Shown here in pieces: positions 43,408 through 52,485 of a stretch of DNA of 64,000 bases. Position 1 is the stretch's first letter; every line of letters begins with the position of its first letter. The stretch covers positions 310,001 to 374,000 of the forward strand of contig CAWDAK010000009.1 of NCBI GenBank assembly GCA_963800255.1, read 5' to 3'. Under the pieces are notes generated by a model. That model searched no databases. It saw nothing but the letters and a program-made list of their open reading frames with translations, and had not been told where the DNA came from. Source of the stretch: DATFVA01 sp963800255. Lineage in GTDB: Bacteria; Bacteroidota; Ignavibacteria; Ignavibacteriales; Ignavibacteriaceae. A program made the position numbers and the translations under genes.

Positions 43408-44661
43408 TTAAGTATTCATATTTGTGAGGAATTCTTTATTGTTCTTGGTTCCTCTCATCTTATCCAGTAAAAACTCCATTGCTTCAACCGGACTGAAGTC
43501 ACTTAGCAGTTTTCTAAGTATCCAGATCTTAGCAAGTTCATCTTCTTTCATAAGAAGGTCTTCCCTCCTGGTTCCGGAACGGTTCACATCGATAGCCGGG
43601 AATATTCTTCTATCACTTAAGTCACGGTTAAGAACAATTTCCATATTACCAGTACCTTTGAACTCCTCAAAGATAACATCATCCATCCTGCTGCCGGTGT
43701 CAATTAAGGCCGTTGCAAGGATAGTAAGGCTGCCGCCGTCTTCTGTATTTCTTGCGGCACCAAAGAATCTTTTCGGTTTGTGAAGAGCATTAGAGTCAAC
43801 ACCTCCGGAAAGGATCCTTCCTGAGTGAGGGACAACAATATTATGCGCACGGGCAAGTCTTGTAATACTATCAAGCAGGATAACAACATCTTCCTTAGCC
43901 TCAACAAGTCTTTTTGCTTTTTCGATTACCATATCGGCAACCTGTACGTGTCTTTCGGCAGGTTCATCAAATGTTGATGAAATAACTTCACCTTTAACTG
44001 AACGTTCCATATCAGTAACTTCTTCAGGACGCTCATCGATTAAAAGAATAAGTAATTTTACTTCAGGGTGGTTTCTTGTTATAGAGTTAGCAATTTTCTG
44101 CAGGATAATTGTCTTACCGCTCTTTGGGGGAGATACAATAAGACCTCTCTGCCCTTTTCCAATCGGGGAAAGAAGATCCATTATTCTCATGGAGTACTCA
44201 CCTGGAGCAGATTCAAGCACCATTCTTCTGGTCGGGTAAACAGGGGTAAGGTTGTCAAACAGGGTTCGTTCCCTTATAGCTTCAGGATCCTGACCATTAA
44301 CAGCTTCAACCCTTAGCAAAGCAAAAAATCTTTCACCTTCTTTTGGAGGTCTTACCTGGCCGCTTACAAAGTCTCCTGTTCTTAAAGAAAATTTCTTGAT
44401 CTGTGATGGTGAAACGTATATATCATCGGGTGACGGCAAATAATTATAATCAGCCGAACGTAGAAATCCATAACCATCAGGAAGAACTTCAAGAACACCT
44501 CTGGAGAATGTGAGACCATCTTTTGCAGTCTGTCCTTCCAGAATTTTGAAAATCAGTTCTTGTTTTCTTAAATCAGAATAGCCTGAAATATTCAGATCCT
44601 TTGCTATCTGATTCAGTTCAACGATTTTTTTGGATTTTAGTTCGGATATATCCATTGGCAT
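43408..44661 (-). CDS. rho: Transcription termination factor Rho
   Basis: 417 residues, normal length. An N-terminal Rho helical domain (DISELKSKKIVELNQIAKDL) is followed by an OSB-type RNA-binding region with GYGFLRSADYNYLPSPDDIYVS. The P-loop SPPKSGKT is at 177-184; LLIDERPEEVTDM, the Q-loop SGGVDSNALHKPKRFFGAARN and EFKGTGNMEIVLNR motifs follow. It is the hexameric RNA helicase that ends untranslated transcripts. The 163-base leader upstream is AT-rich, as often seen for autoregulated rho genes. Confidence 0.97.
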   Translation of the reverse strand: MPMDISELKSKKIVELNQIAKDLNISGYSDLRKQELIFKILEGQTAKDGLTFSRGVLEVLPDGYGFLRSADYNYLPSPDDIYVSPSQIKKFSLRTGDFVSGQVRPPKEGERFFALLRVEAVNGQDPEAIRERTLFDNLTPVYPTRRMVLESAPGEYSMRIMDLLSPIGKGQRGLIVSPPKSGKTIILQKIANSITRNHPEVKLLILLIDERPEEVTDMERSVKGEVISSTFDEPAERHVQVADMVIEKAKRLVEAKEDVVILLDSITRLARAHNIVVPHSGRILSGGVDSNALHKPKRFFGAARNTEDGGSLTILATALIDTGSRMDDVIFEEFKGTGNMEIVLNRDLSDRRIFPAIDVNRSGTRREDLLMKEDELAKIWILRKLLSDFSPVEAMEFLLDKMRGTKNNKEFLTNMNT

Positions 44662-44800
44662 AATGAGACCTTAAAAAGTTAGTTATATAAATATCTTTAT
44701 TATTTTTTGCGTGCTTAAATACAATTAACGGAAATGTTTAGGGGTTATATTTTTTACTCTTTTAATTTGTCTTTTGAAAGGAACAAGAGGCTGATATGAA

Positions 44801-44814
44801 AATTAGCGCTAATT
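44801..44814. promoter_or_regulatory. Palindrome in the folC-rho gap
   Basis: AATTAGCGCTAATT is a perfect 14-base palindrome 11 bases past the folC stop, in the leader side of rho. It could fold as a small hairpin (AATTA/TAATT with GCGC loop) preceded on minus by a T run, or be a protein site. Nothing else recognisable lies in this gap. Confidence 0.3.
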
Positions 44815-44824
44815 AAAAAAAATG

Positions 44825-46090
44825 TCAAGCAGTATCTGATAAAATCAGGTCAGATTTAATATCCCCTAGGAGATACATGCTGCCTGTTACTACAAGACAC
44901 TCATTTTGTTCCCTTCTTTCAAATTCCTTCACGAATTCGGAAGGATTATTTTCAATGATTCCTTTTAAATTGTGTTTTTCAGCAATTGAGGCTAATTCTT
45001 CAGCTGGCAGCGCCCTTTCATACCTTGCTCTGCATAAGTGAATCTCATCAAAGATACCGGAAGCAAGTTCAAGCATTTCGTCTACGGCTTTATCTTTCAT
45101 CACTCCAAATAGCAATACTCTTTTACTGTATTTGTTTTTTTCTTTCCTGAATTCTGAGATAAATTTATTGAAACTTTCGGGGTTGTGCGCCGAATCGAAA
45201 ATAATATCCGGCGTGTTTCGATAATACTCATAACGCCCCTGAATTCCTGTGTTAGAAATTACATGCTTTATACCATGATCAATTGGATGAAAGTTTGTCA
45301 CGTCCATAGTCTTAATAACCGCAAGGGCAGCAAGTGCCGCATTAAATTTCTGGTAACTGCCTTTAAGCGGCATCCGCCAGTCATCCAGCTCAATCTCCTC
45401 AGTATAGAGTTCAAGCATATCTCCTTTTTCGAGGATATAATCATTTATTTCAAAAAGTTCATTGTTATATTCACCGCACTTTTCCCGTATAACGTCCATA
45501 GCCCTTTCATCAAGCTTCCCCGTGAACACCTTCGAATTCTTTTTTATTATCCCGGCTTTTTCAGAAGCAATCTTTTCGATAGTATCACCAAGGATCTGCG
45601 TATGTTCAAGGCTTATTGAGGTTATGATCACAGCCTGCGGTTTAAGTACATTAGTTGCATCAAGCCTTCCTCCCAGTCCTGTTTCAATAACCGCATAATC
45701 TATTTTGTGTGAAACAAAATACTGGAATGCAATAGCAGTTGTAATCTCAAAAAACGTAAGCCCTTTTTCATCAATTTCCTTTTCATAAGCAGAGATAAAG
45801 CCTGCAATAAAATCATCAGGTATTTCGCTTCCGTTTATCTTAACCCGCTCATTAAACCTGACGAAATGAGGTGAAGTATAGAGACCCACCTTATAACCCA
45901 TCTCCTGAAGCATACTAGCGGTAAATGCGGCAGTGCTTCCTTTCCCGTTCGATCCTGCGATATGAAAAGATTTCAGCTTTTCCTGGGGATTTCCTATAAG
46001 ATTAAGGAACGAAGTGATGTTATCAAGACCGAGTTTAATATTAAACTGGTGAAGAGAATATAATTTTTCTAAAGCTGAATTGATTTCCAT
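44825..46090 (-). CDS. folC: Folylpolyglutamate synthase / dihydrofolate synthase
   Basis: 421 residues. The ATP-binding loop HIAGSNGKGSTAAF is at about 42-55, followed by GLYTSPHFVRFNERVKING and the lysine-containing ETGLGGRLDATNV. SISLEHTQILGDTIEKIASEKAGI and the C-terminal FDSAHNPES match the Mur-ligase superfamily folate branch. It adds glutamate to dihydropteroate/folates using ATP. The gene lies three bases behind pyrD on the same strand. Whether it is bifunctional cannot be decided here. Confidence 0.94.
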   Translation of the reverse strand: MEINSALEKLYSLHQFNIKLGLDNITSFLNLIGNPQEKLKSFHIAGSNGKGSTAAFTASMLQEMGYKVGLYTSPHFVRFNERVKINGSEIPDDFIAGFISAYEKEIDEKGLTFFEITTAIAFQYFVSHKIDYAVIETGLGGRLDATNVLKPQAVIITSISLEHTQILGDTIEKIASEKAGIIKKNSKVFTGKLDERAMDVIREKCGEYNNELFEINDYILEKGDMLELYTEEIELDDWRMPLKGSYQKFNAALAALAVIKTMDVTNFHPIDHGIKHVISNTGIQGRYEYYRNTPDIIFDSAHNPESFNKFISEFRKEKNKYSKRVLLFGVMKDKAVDEMLELASGIFDEIHLCRARYERALPAEELASIAEKHNLKGIIENNPSEFVKEFERREQNECLVVTGSMYLLGDIKSDLILSDTA

Positions 46091-46093
46091 TTT

Positions 46094-47011
46094 TTAAATA
46101 ATATACGAACCGGTTAGTTCTGACAACTTAGTTATACCTGAATCCTCACAATATTCTTCAAGCTCCCTTATTATTTCTATCGGGGCGGTGGGATCAATAA
46201 AATTCAATGTCCCTATCTGGATTGCTGAAGAGCCCACAATCATAAACTCAACTACATCCTTCCAGCTCATTATTCCGCCTATTCCTATTATAGGGATATC
46301 CACCTTCTGTTTAATTTCAAAAACCTTTGCAAGTGCAACAGGTTTGATAGCCGGACCCGACAGTCCTCCGGTTACATTCTTTATTTTCGGTTTTTTTGTA
46401 AAAATGTTAAATGCTGTTCCTACAAGTGTATTTATAGCTGATACGGCATCTCCGCCTGAGTCTTTAACTGCTTTAGCAAATTCTGATATGTAAGAAACAT
46501 TGGGAGACAATTTTATTATTACGGGTTTGTTTGTAACTGCTTTCACCCGGTCAGTAATCTTTGCAACAGCACTTACATCATTCCCGAACTGAAGACCTCC
46601 CTCTTTAACATTAGGACAGGAAACGTTTATCTCGAAAGCATCCACAGTTTCCTGTTCAGTAAGTATCCTTGTACATTCAACATATTCTTCAATAGTTCCG
46701 GCAGCAATGTTGCAGATAAGCGGAACATCATATTTCTCAATAAAGGGAATTTTTGTTTTAATATATTCTTCAACACCGACATTAGCGAGACCTATTGCAT
46801 TTAACATTCCCGAAGAAGTTTCAACAATACGCTGCGGAGGATTTCCTTTTCTGGATCTTAAACTTAATGATTTGGTTACAATGCCGCCAATTTTATTCAG
46901 GTCAATAAATTCAGAAATCTCATTTCCGTATCCAACTGTTCCTGAAGCAAGCAGAACCGGGTTCCTGAACGTCATTGGTCCCACTTTAACAGATAGATCC
47001 GGCTTGCTCAT
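46094..47011 (-). CDS. pyrD: Dihydroorotate dehydrogenase type 1B, catalytic subunit
   Basis: 305 residues. The active-site base Cys132 is in FEINVSCPNVKEGG, and RNPVLLASGTVGYG, NAIGLANVGVEEY and GIGGIMSWKDVVEFM bind FMN and substrate. A cysteine in place of serine as the base and the adjacent pyrK gene define class 1B, which passes electrons to NAD. It oxidises dihydroorotate to orotate in pyrimidine synthesis. Start and pyrK stop overlap by four bases. Confidence 0.95.
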   Translation of the reverse strand: MSKPDLSVKVGPMTFRNPVLLASGTVGYGNEISEFIDLNKIGGIVTKSLSLRSRKGNPPQRIVETSSGMLNAIGLANVGVEEYIKTKIPFIEKYDVPLICNIAAGTIEEYVECTRILTEQETVDAFEINVSCPNVKEGGLQFGNDVSAVAKITDRVKAVTNKPVIIKLSPNVSYISEFAKAVKDSGGDAVSAINTLVGTAFNIFTKKPKIKNVTGGLSGPAIKPVALAKVFEIKQKVDIPIIGIGGIMSWKDVVEFMIVGSSAIQIGTLNFIDPTAPIEIIRELEEYCEDSGITKLSELTGSYII

Positions 47012-47769
47012 ATAACCACATCCTTTACGTTAAAAACAGGTCCGTCTTTACATACCAGGAGAAACCTGTCTTTTTGCTCTGCAGATTCAATAGGACATCC
47101 CTGGCAGATACCAAATCCGCAGGCCATGGCACACTCGGTAGATACTTCACAGTTTAATTCGTTTGTAATAGCCAGTTCTTTTAATGCTCTCAGCATTGCA
47201 TTGGGTCCGCAGCCGAAAATTTTTATCTTTTTACCTTTTAGTTCCGGAAGTCTGGAGGCCAGCATTTCTACAACAGTTCCTTTAAAACCTGCAGAACCAT
47301 CATCAGTAGACATGCTGATATTTACCAACCCGTATTTAATAAGATCAGAGTGAGACCTTCCCCCGACAAAGGTTAAAATGCTTTTGCCTTCCGGAATCAT
47401 CCTGGTTAGATAAGGGAAAGGTGCGGCACCCAGTCCGCCTGCTGCTATAACAGCAGTATTATAATCACCTGAAATATTAAACCCGTTTCCCAGGGGGCCA
47501 AGAATATCGATCATTTCACCAGGGCGTTTCCGCGCAAGCAGCTTAGTACCCTCTCCGTACACGTTAAACATAATAAAGAAATGATCGTCTTTAACGTCGC
47601 AGACACTAAAAGGACGGCGAAGAAGAGGATAATGGGACACAGAAACACGGATGTTAAGAAATTGTCCCGGTTTTATTACAGATGCAATCTCAGGAGAATA
47701 TATTTTCAGCAGAAATATCTGGTTTTCAAGCTCCAAAGTTTCAGCAACGGGTGCGTAAGTTACAAGCAC
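47008..47769 (-). CDS. pyrK: Dihydroorotate dehydrogenase electron-transfer subunit
   Basis: 253 residues. A ferredoxin-reductase-like FAD domain has HYPLLRRPFSV and GEGTKLLARKRPGE; an NAD domain has IAAGGLGAAPFPYL and IFGCGPNAMLRAL. The [2Fe-2S] cluster is held by Cys217, Cys222, Cys225 and Cys240 (ACGFGICQGCPI). It forms a heterotetramer with PyrD and reduces NAD. The start follows a 156-base gap after rpiB, so this may open its own transcription unit with pyrD and folC. Confidence 0.95.
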   Translation of the reverse strand: MLVTYAPVAETLELENQIFLLKIYSPEIASVIKPGQFLNIRVSVSHYPLLRRPFSVCDVKDDHFFIMFNVYGEGTKLLARKRPGEMIDILGPLGNGFNISGDYNTAVIAAGGLGAAPFPYLTRMIPEGKSILTFVGGRSHSDLIKYGLVNISMSTDDGSAGFKGTVVEMLASRLPELKGKKIKIFGCGPNAMLRALKELAITNELNCEVSTECAMACGFGICQGCPIESAEQKDRFLLVCKDGPVFNVKDVVI

Positions 47770-47925
47770 ATTTTTTCCTTAAGGTTTTCCATCAAATAAG
47801 AGTAAAAGTTGAATGATGGTAAATATGGAAGGCCGATGTTAGCCGTAATTAAAAATATATCAATAATTACATAACAAATTTACAGAAATATAAATAAATA
47901 GTCGAGGAATAGTGGCACAGGACAT

Positions 47926-48567
47926 TCACCTGTATTTTTTTTCAATACCTGCGATTTTATCGAGCCTCTTCTGGTGTCTCCCGCCCCCGAATTTTGTAAT
48001 AAGCCAGACTTCAAGGATCGATTTCATTGTTTCTTCACCGAGCGTCTTTGCCCCCATTACAAGGACGTTAGCATCATTATGCTCCCTGGCACTTCGGGCA
48101 GAGAATTCGTTATAACAGGTTGCAGCTCTTATCCCATTAAGCTTATTGGCAGTAATGGCTGACGGGATGCCGGTTGCATCTATTAATATTCCGAAATCCG
48201 CCTCAGCTTCCTGAACCTTCTTTGCGGCTGCGAATGCAAAATCAGGATAGTCACATGATTTTTCATCATAAGTACCTACATCTATCAACTGAAAGCCTTT
48301 TTCCGTAAGCACCCTTGTGAGCATATTCTTAGTTTTGAAACCTGTGTGATCGCTTCCTATAACGATCTTGTTCTGCCTGGTTGTTTTGTAGAGGTTGCGG
48401 GATTCATCCCCGAGCTTTTCAGCCTCATCCTTGTCAACCACCTTTAGTCTCAGCTCTTTAATCTTATCCTTAGCAGAAGGGGTGAGTATATCATCCTTTC
48501 CGATAAGGATGATCTCGCTTTCCTTCGCTGAGTTATATATGTCTTTCTCCGTTATGAGTTTTTTCAT
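47926..48567 (-). CDS. rpiB: RpiB/LacAB-family sugar-phosphate isomerase with EutQ-like N-terminal extension
   Basis: 213 residues, about 65 more than usual RpiB. Residues 1-45 (MKKLITEKDIYNSAKESEII, then ILTPSAKDKIKEL) resemble the N-terminus of EutQ and other microcompartment-associated proteins. From 66 the RpiB fold follows: IVIGSDHTGFKTK with Asp73-His74, DYPDFAFAAA, GIRAATC, and REHNDANVLVMG with His163. The loop that normally reads CGTGIG here reads DATGIP, so the catalytic cysteine position is Asp130. That makes ordinary ribose-5-phosphate isomerisation uncertain. It might act on another aldose phosphate or be non-catalytic. It is encoded 26 bases behind manC. Confidence 0.8.
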   Translation of the reverse strand: MKKLITEKDIYNSAKESEIILIGKDDILTPSAKDKIKELRLKVVDKDEAEKLGDESRNLYKTTRQNKIVIGSDHTGFKTKNMLTRVLTEKGFQLIDVGTYDEKSCDYPDFAFAAAKKVQEAEADFGILIDATGIPSAITANKLNGIRAATCYNEFSARSAREHNDANVLVMGAKTLGEETMKSILEVWLITKFGGGRHQKRLDKIAGIEKKYR

Positions 48568-48593
48568 TGGCCAGACTTCAGGTAGACAGGGTC

Positions 48594-49661
48594 TTACAAA
48601 TATTCTGTAAGCTTATTTATTTTAAGATGATCAACAACCTTTTTTACATCCTGACTCTTATCTCTTCTACAAACAAGCAGAGCATCATCTGTATTTATAA
48701 TAATAAGGTTATCAACCCCGATAACCGATGTAAACTTATCAGGTGAATAGATATACGAATCCACGGTCATTTCCGTAAAAATATTACCTACTACGGCATT
48801 CCCGTTTTCATCTTTCTTTGTAAGCTGGTAAACTTCCTCCCAGCTTCCCACATCACTCCAGGTAAATTCTCCTTTTATAAGGTAAACATTCTGCGACTTT
48901 TCCATAATACCATAATCGATGGAAATATTCCGAAGCTTACCATAGACGTTTGCGAGTGTATCGTCGAATTGAGGAGAATTAATTGAAGGTCTAAGTTCCC
49001 CGAGTCCTTCATGCAGATCGGGCATATATTTTTCAATTTCGTTCAAAATGGCATCTACACGCCAGATAAACATACCGCTGTTCCAGTAAAAATCGCCGCT
49101 CTCAAGGAATCTTACGGCGGTAGCATAATTAGGTTTCTCGGCAAAAGTATAAACTTTATGAATATGGTCAGCTGCTTCTTTTTCTTCCATCTGGATATAA
49201 CCATAACCCGTTTCCGGTCTTATCGGCTTGATGCCTATGGTTACAAGTCCTTTCGATTCGTCAGCAAATTCAGCTGCCTCTTTAAGCGTTCGGTGATACT
49301 CCTCTATATCTTTTATTATATGATCGGCAGGAAGGATGAGAGTTACGGCGTCGGGGCATTTAGATTTCACTATCACAGAAGCCAGACCTATGCAGGCCGC
49401 GGTATTCCGTCCAAACGGTTCCTCAATCACATTTTCTTTAGGTATATCAGGAAGCTGGTTTAAGATCTCGTCACGCTGAACCTTATTAGTAATAACAAAA
49501 ATATTTTCTAAAGGAACTATACCGTTAAGGCGTTCAACGGTTTCCTGGATCATCGTATTCGTTCCAAAAATATTGAGCAGCTGTTTTGGTGTTTTCTTCT
49601 TACTTCTTGGCCAGAATCTTGAGCCGACCCCGCCGGCCATAATCACCGCATATAAATTCAT
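48594..49661 (-). CDS. manC: Mannose-1-phosphate guanylyltransferase
   Basis: 355 residues, the nucleotidyltransferase domain alone without the fused isomerase domain found in longer ManC proteins. The signature MAGGVGSRFWPRSKKKTPKQLL binds GTP; TLILPADHII, TFAEKPNYATA, FYWNSGMFIWR and SIDYGIMEKS follow the family order. It makes GDP-mannose for capsule, O-antigen or glycan synthesis. It overlaps the preceding unknown gene by four bases. Confidence 0.93.
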   Translation of the reverse strand: MNLYAVIMAGGVGSRFWPRSKKKTPKQLLNIFGTNTMIQETVERLNGIVPLENIFVITNKVQRDEILNQLPDIPKENVIEEPFGRNTAACIGLASVIVKSKCPDAVTLILPADHIIKDIEEYHRTLKEAAEFADESKGLVTIGIKPIRPETGYGYIQMEEKEAADHIHKVYTFAEKPNYATAVRFLESGDFYWNSGMFIWRVDAILNEIEKYMPDLHEGLGELRPSINSPQFDDTLANVYGKLRNISIDYGIMEKSQNVYLIKGEFTWSDVGSWEEVYQLTKKDENGNAVVGNIFTEMTVDSYIYSPDKFTSVIGVDNLIIINTDDALLVCRRDKSQDVKKVVDHLKINKLTEYL

Positions 49662-50524
49662 TTCTGAGTGTTTTCCTTCATTGTTATTGTTTCAATCCTT
49701 TCACCGAACTCCTCTGCACGATTAAGGTAGTTTGTTATATCAACTTCTTTCCCTCTAACTACTGCTACTATTACAATAAGACAGGCACGCATCGATTCAA
49801 CAGTTTCTTTATCGGGGTTAAGGTCTTTGCTGTTAATTAATCTCAAAGCTTTGGCGGTTATCCTGTGCATATTTGCAATAATCTCGAAACCTGCCCGCGA
49901 AGAAACTTCGGCATTCTTAGAGAGTGTATCTGCAAAGCTGATAATATCTGCCCGGTCGGCTTCGCCTTCCGCGAGGGTCTTAAGCATTATATCGAGGGGT
50001 TTAATAGGCTTCAGGACAGTAGATTCATAATTCTGGAAAAAGACGTCATCTTCCTTCTCCTCATCCATTATAATCTTTTCCTTGATAGATTCCCTGTCAT
50101 CTGATTCAAAGGCAACCTCATCGCCGGTTCTTTTAGATAGATCAACATTTATTTCTTCACTGGCTGGTTTATCGCCGGCATACAGGGCATCAACTGCCTC
50201 CTTAAAGTTAGCAGGTCCTACATTCTCAAGCATATTATTAAGGTCTTTAATCAGGTGCTGGCTGTGCTCTCTGAATTTTTCTGAAAGCTTATTCATATCT
50301 ACCTGTGCCTGGGTAAGGAAATTATATATGTCATTGAGCCTTATGGCAAGGGTTGAGAACTGAGTGATCTTTTTCATTTTTTTGATATCAGTTTCAAGAT
50401 CATCTGATTTAGTGATCAGTTCTTTGAGCAAACCCACTACTTCAATCTTTTGGGTACTCAAACGAAGACTGTTGGCCGCGCTGGTGATTGACTGTATTAT
50501 GTATTGTTTAATTAAATCCATCAA
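49658..50524 (-). CDS. Protein of unknown function, mostly helical
   Basis: 288 residues without signal peptide or membrane segment. The N-terminal ~115 residues form amphipathic helices with heptad-like spacing (LLKELITKSDDLETDIKKMKKI). A charged linker at about 120-160 is rich in Asp/Glu (DEEKEDDVF), and the C-terminal ~125 residues are another helical bundle (SFADTLSKNAEVSSRAGFEIIANMHRITAKALRLI). The second bundle looks vaguely like a histidine-phosphotransfer or chemotaxis-type helical domain, but I cannot assign it. It leads the minus-strand run and overlaps manC by four bases. Confidence 0.6.
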   Translation of the reverse strand: MMDLIKQYIIQSITSAANSLRLSTQKIEVVGLLKELITKSDDLETDIKKMKKITQFSTLAIRLNDIYNFLTQAQVDMNKLSEKFREHSQHLIKDLNNMLENVGPANFKEAVDALYAGDKPASEEINVDLSKRTGDEVAFESDDRESIKEKIIMDEEKEDDVFFQNYESTVLKPIKPLDIMLKTLAEGEADRADIISFADTLSKNAEVSSRAGFEIIANMHRITAKALRLINSKDLNPDKETVESMRACLIVIVAVVRGKEVDITNYLNRAEEFGERIETITMKENTQK

Positions 50525-50972
50525 ACCCTTTTTTTTCCGGAGTTTGTTAAAACTTTCCTATATAATGCCATCTCGTAAGGAAAGAATAAAACAGGCAGAC
50601 CGGCTGAGCTATGATTATAATTTTTAGAGTGAAAATATACCGGTAATTCGATTTATAATCAATTAATAGTACGCAAATACCATCAGTAGTTAATTATCGT
50701 GATCTGTTTACAGGCCGGGAGCTTTTCAATTCTTGTCTTTCCATTCTTTTTCTCCCAATTGAGAAAAGAAAAAATTCCAATCATCTTAATATTGATAATA
50801 TTGCAGGCCTCAAATGCATTTCTATAACTATTCACCCCATTTTAAGTGGCATATATATTGAAAATGCTATGGCATTGAAAATATTTGCTGCCCACAGATA
50901 GCAAATTTGTAACTGTTGAATTTATTGACATTACTTACCCGTAGTGTTAATTTTGACCAAAAATTTAATTTT
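50525..50972. promoter_or_regulatory. Divergent control region between the minus-strand run and the nuo operon
   Basis: This 448-base AT-rich gap has no supportable gene. It contains ATTGAAAAT twice (50857-50865 and 50874-50882) around the small inverted repeat AATGC-tatg-GCATT (50863-50876), about 50 bases before the nuo -35 element. A TTTTCTC/GAGAAAA inverted repeat lies near 50750-50770. The repeated ATTGAAAAT is a candidate regulator site for the respiratory operon. Confidence 0.4.
50925..50955 (+). promoter_or_regulatory. Promoter of the nuo operon
   Basis: TTGACA at 50925-50930 is followed after 16 bases by TTAATT (50947-50952), a sigma-70-like pair. The same bases also fit the Bacteroidota pattern TTG-N20-TAnnTTTG (TTG 50925-50927, TAATTTTG 50948-50955). 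Transcription would begin near 50962, giving a leader of only about 11 bases before the nuoA ATG with no Shine-Dalgarno sequence, which is common in this phylum. Confidence 0.55.
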
Positions 50973-51404
50973 ATGATAACAGAATTCGGTAAGATATTCG
51001 TTTTTATTCTCACAGCAATTCTCTTTGTTATTGTTGCCATTTTTGCTTCGAAGCTAATCCGTCCTGCGCGCCCAACCAAAGAAAAGCTAATGACCTATGA
51101 GTGCGGCGAGAATATAGAGGGTTCCCCCTGGGTTAAATTTAATATACGGTTTTATGTTGTTGCCTTAATCTTTCTCATCTTCGATGTTGAAGTTGTACTG
51201 CTTGTGCCCTGGGCACTTGTGTACAAAAACTTCGGGATGGGTGGATACCTTGTAGGTGCAATTTTCCTTATCCTCCTTGGACTCGGAATGGCCTACGAAT
51301 GGCGCAAAGGTGACCTTGAATGGGCACGCCCCAAACCTGTTCCCCCTGTTCTGAAAAAGAAGGCTGAACTAAAGCGGGAAATTGTAACCGAGGAAGTTGT
51401 TTAA
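50973..51404 (+). CDS. nuoA: NADH-quinone oxidoreductase subunit A
   Basis: 143 residues from the ATG at 50973; a TTG at 50916 is open but falls before the predicted promoter. Three membrane helices: 5-27, a middle pair around YVVALIFLIFDVEVVLLVPW and YLVGAIFLILLGLGMAYEW. The YECGENIEGSPWVKFNIRFY loop is the family hallmark and contributes to the quinone-channel junction of complex I. It is the first gene of an 11-gene operon. Confidence 0.94.
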   Translation: MITEFGKIFVFILTAILFVIVAIFASKLIRPARPTKEKLMTYECGENIEGSPWVKFNIRFYVVALIFLIFDVEVVLLVPWALVYKNFGMGGYLVGAIFLILLGLGMAYEWRKGDLEWARPKPVPPVLKKKAELKREIVTEEVV

Positions 51405-51425
51405 CACTATTAATAGAAAACGAAA

Positions 51426-51917
51426 ATGGGACTACTAGACAAACAATTAAACGATGGTAATATAGTAATAACCAAAGTTGAGGATCTTCTGAACTGGGCA
51501 AGGCTGTCATCCGTCTGGCAGGTTGGTTTTGGACTTGCCTGCTGTGCAATTGAAATGATGGCTACCTCAGCTTCACATTATGATTTCGACAGGTTCGGAG
51601 TTATCCCCCGCCCTTCTCCCCGTCAGTCAGATGTAATAATCATTTCCGGAACGGTAACTCTTAAGATGGCTCTGCGTGTGAAAAGATTGTATGAGCAAAT
51701 GCCTGATCCCAAATATGTTATCTCAATGGGCAGCTGCTCAAACTGCGGCGGACCATACTGGGAACATGGTTACCACGTTTTGAAAGGGGTTGACAGAGTT
51801 ATTCCGGTTGATGTTTATGTCCCGGGTTGTCCTCCCCGTCCTGAAGCTTTATTAGAGGGACTATTAAAGCTGCAGGAAAAAATCCGCAATGAATCTATAG
51901 TAAAGAAATCAGCATGA
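51426..51917 (+). CDS. nuoB: NADH-quinone oxidoreductase subunit B
   Basis: 163 residues. The ligands of the terminal cluster N2 are Cys39-Cys40 (GLACCAIEMMA), Cys104 (MGSCSNCGG) and Cys135 (YVPGCPPRPE). It passes electrons to quinone at the interface with NuoD. FDRFGVIPRPSPRQSDV is the conserved quinone-site loop. The stop overlaps the nuoC start by four bases. Confidence 0.97.
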   Translation: MGLLDKQLNDGNIVITKVEDLLNWARLSSVWQVGFGLACCAIEMMATSASHYDFDRFGVIPRPSPRQSDVIIISGTVTLKMALRVKRLYEQMPDPKYVISMGSCSNCGGPYWEHGYHVLKGVDRVIPVDVYVPGCPPRPEALLEGLLKLQEKIRNESIVKKSA

Positions 51918-52444
51918 AATCCACAGAAGAAATTTTCGAAATTCTGAAGTTAAGATTTAATGATGCTGTAAGTGACCTGGTCACTGATCAGCCCGTTGAA
52001 TCTTATTTTTCAGTCGCCCCGGGCGAAATAAATAACATCTGTTTTTTCCTTAGAGATACAGAGGAGCTGCTCTTTGATAATCTCATGAACCTGTCAGGTG
52101 TTGATGATGCTAACGGCGAAAAGAAAACTGCTGAAGATGGCAGTTTTATGATTAGCGGCGGAACATTAAGCGTATTCTATCACCTGGAATCAACTTCACT
52201 GAAGCATAAGCTTGTCCTCAAAGTTTCAGTACCGAGAGAAAATCCCGACCTGGAGTCTGTTGCAGAAGTCTGGAGATGCGCTGACTGGCACGAGAGAGAA
52301 GCATACGACCTGGTGGGTTTTAATTTCCTTAATCACCCCGACTTAAGGAGAATCCTAATGCCTTACGACTGGGAAGCCGGACATCCCTTAAGAAAAGACT
52401 ATAAGAATCCTGAATTCTACAAGGGTATGAAAGTTCCCTACTAA
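51914..52444 (+). CDS. nuoC: NADH-quinone oxidoreductase subunit C
   Basis: 176 residues. The 30-kDa subunit signature is ADWHEREAYDLVGFNFLNHPDLRRIL followed by PYDWEAGHPLRKDY near the end. It is a separate protein, not fused to NuoD as in some bacteria. It is a structural part of the peripheral arm. Its N-terminal third is less conserved, as usual. Confidence 0.95.
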   Translation: MKSTEEIFEILKLRFNDAVSDLVTDQPVESYFSVAPGEINNICFFLRDTEELLFDNLMNLSGVDDANGEKKTAEDGSFMISGGTLSVFYHLESTSLKHKLVLKVSVPRENPDLESVAEVWRCADWHEREAYDLVGFNFLNHPDLRRILMPYDWEAGHPLRKDYKNPEFYKGMKVPY

Positions 52445-52485
52445 GAAATTATTATAACGAAATAATTGTTTTTGGAATCTGAATA

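Noticed and set aside
44797..44817. Possible leader peptide MKISAN on plus between folC and rho
   Set aside because: There is no plus-strand gene downstream for it to control; the ATG is part of the AATTAGCGCTAATT palindrome region.
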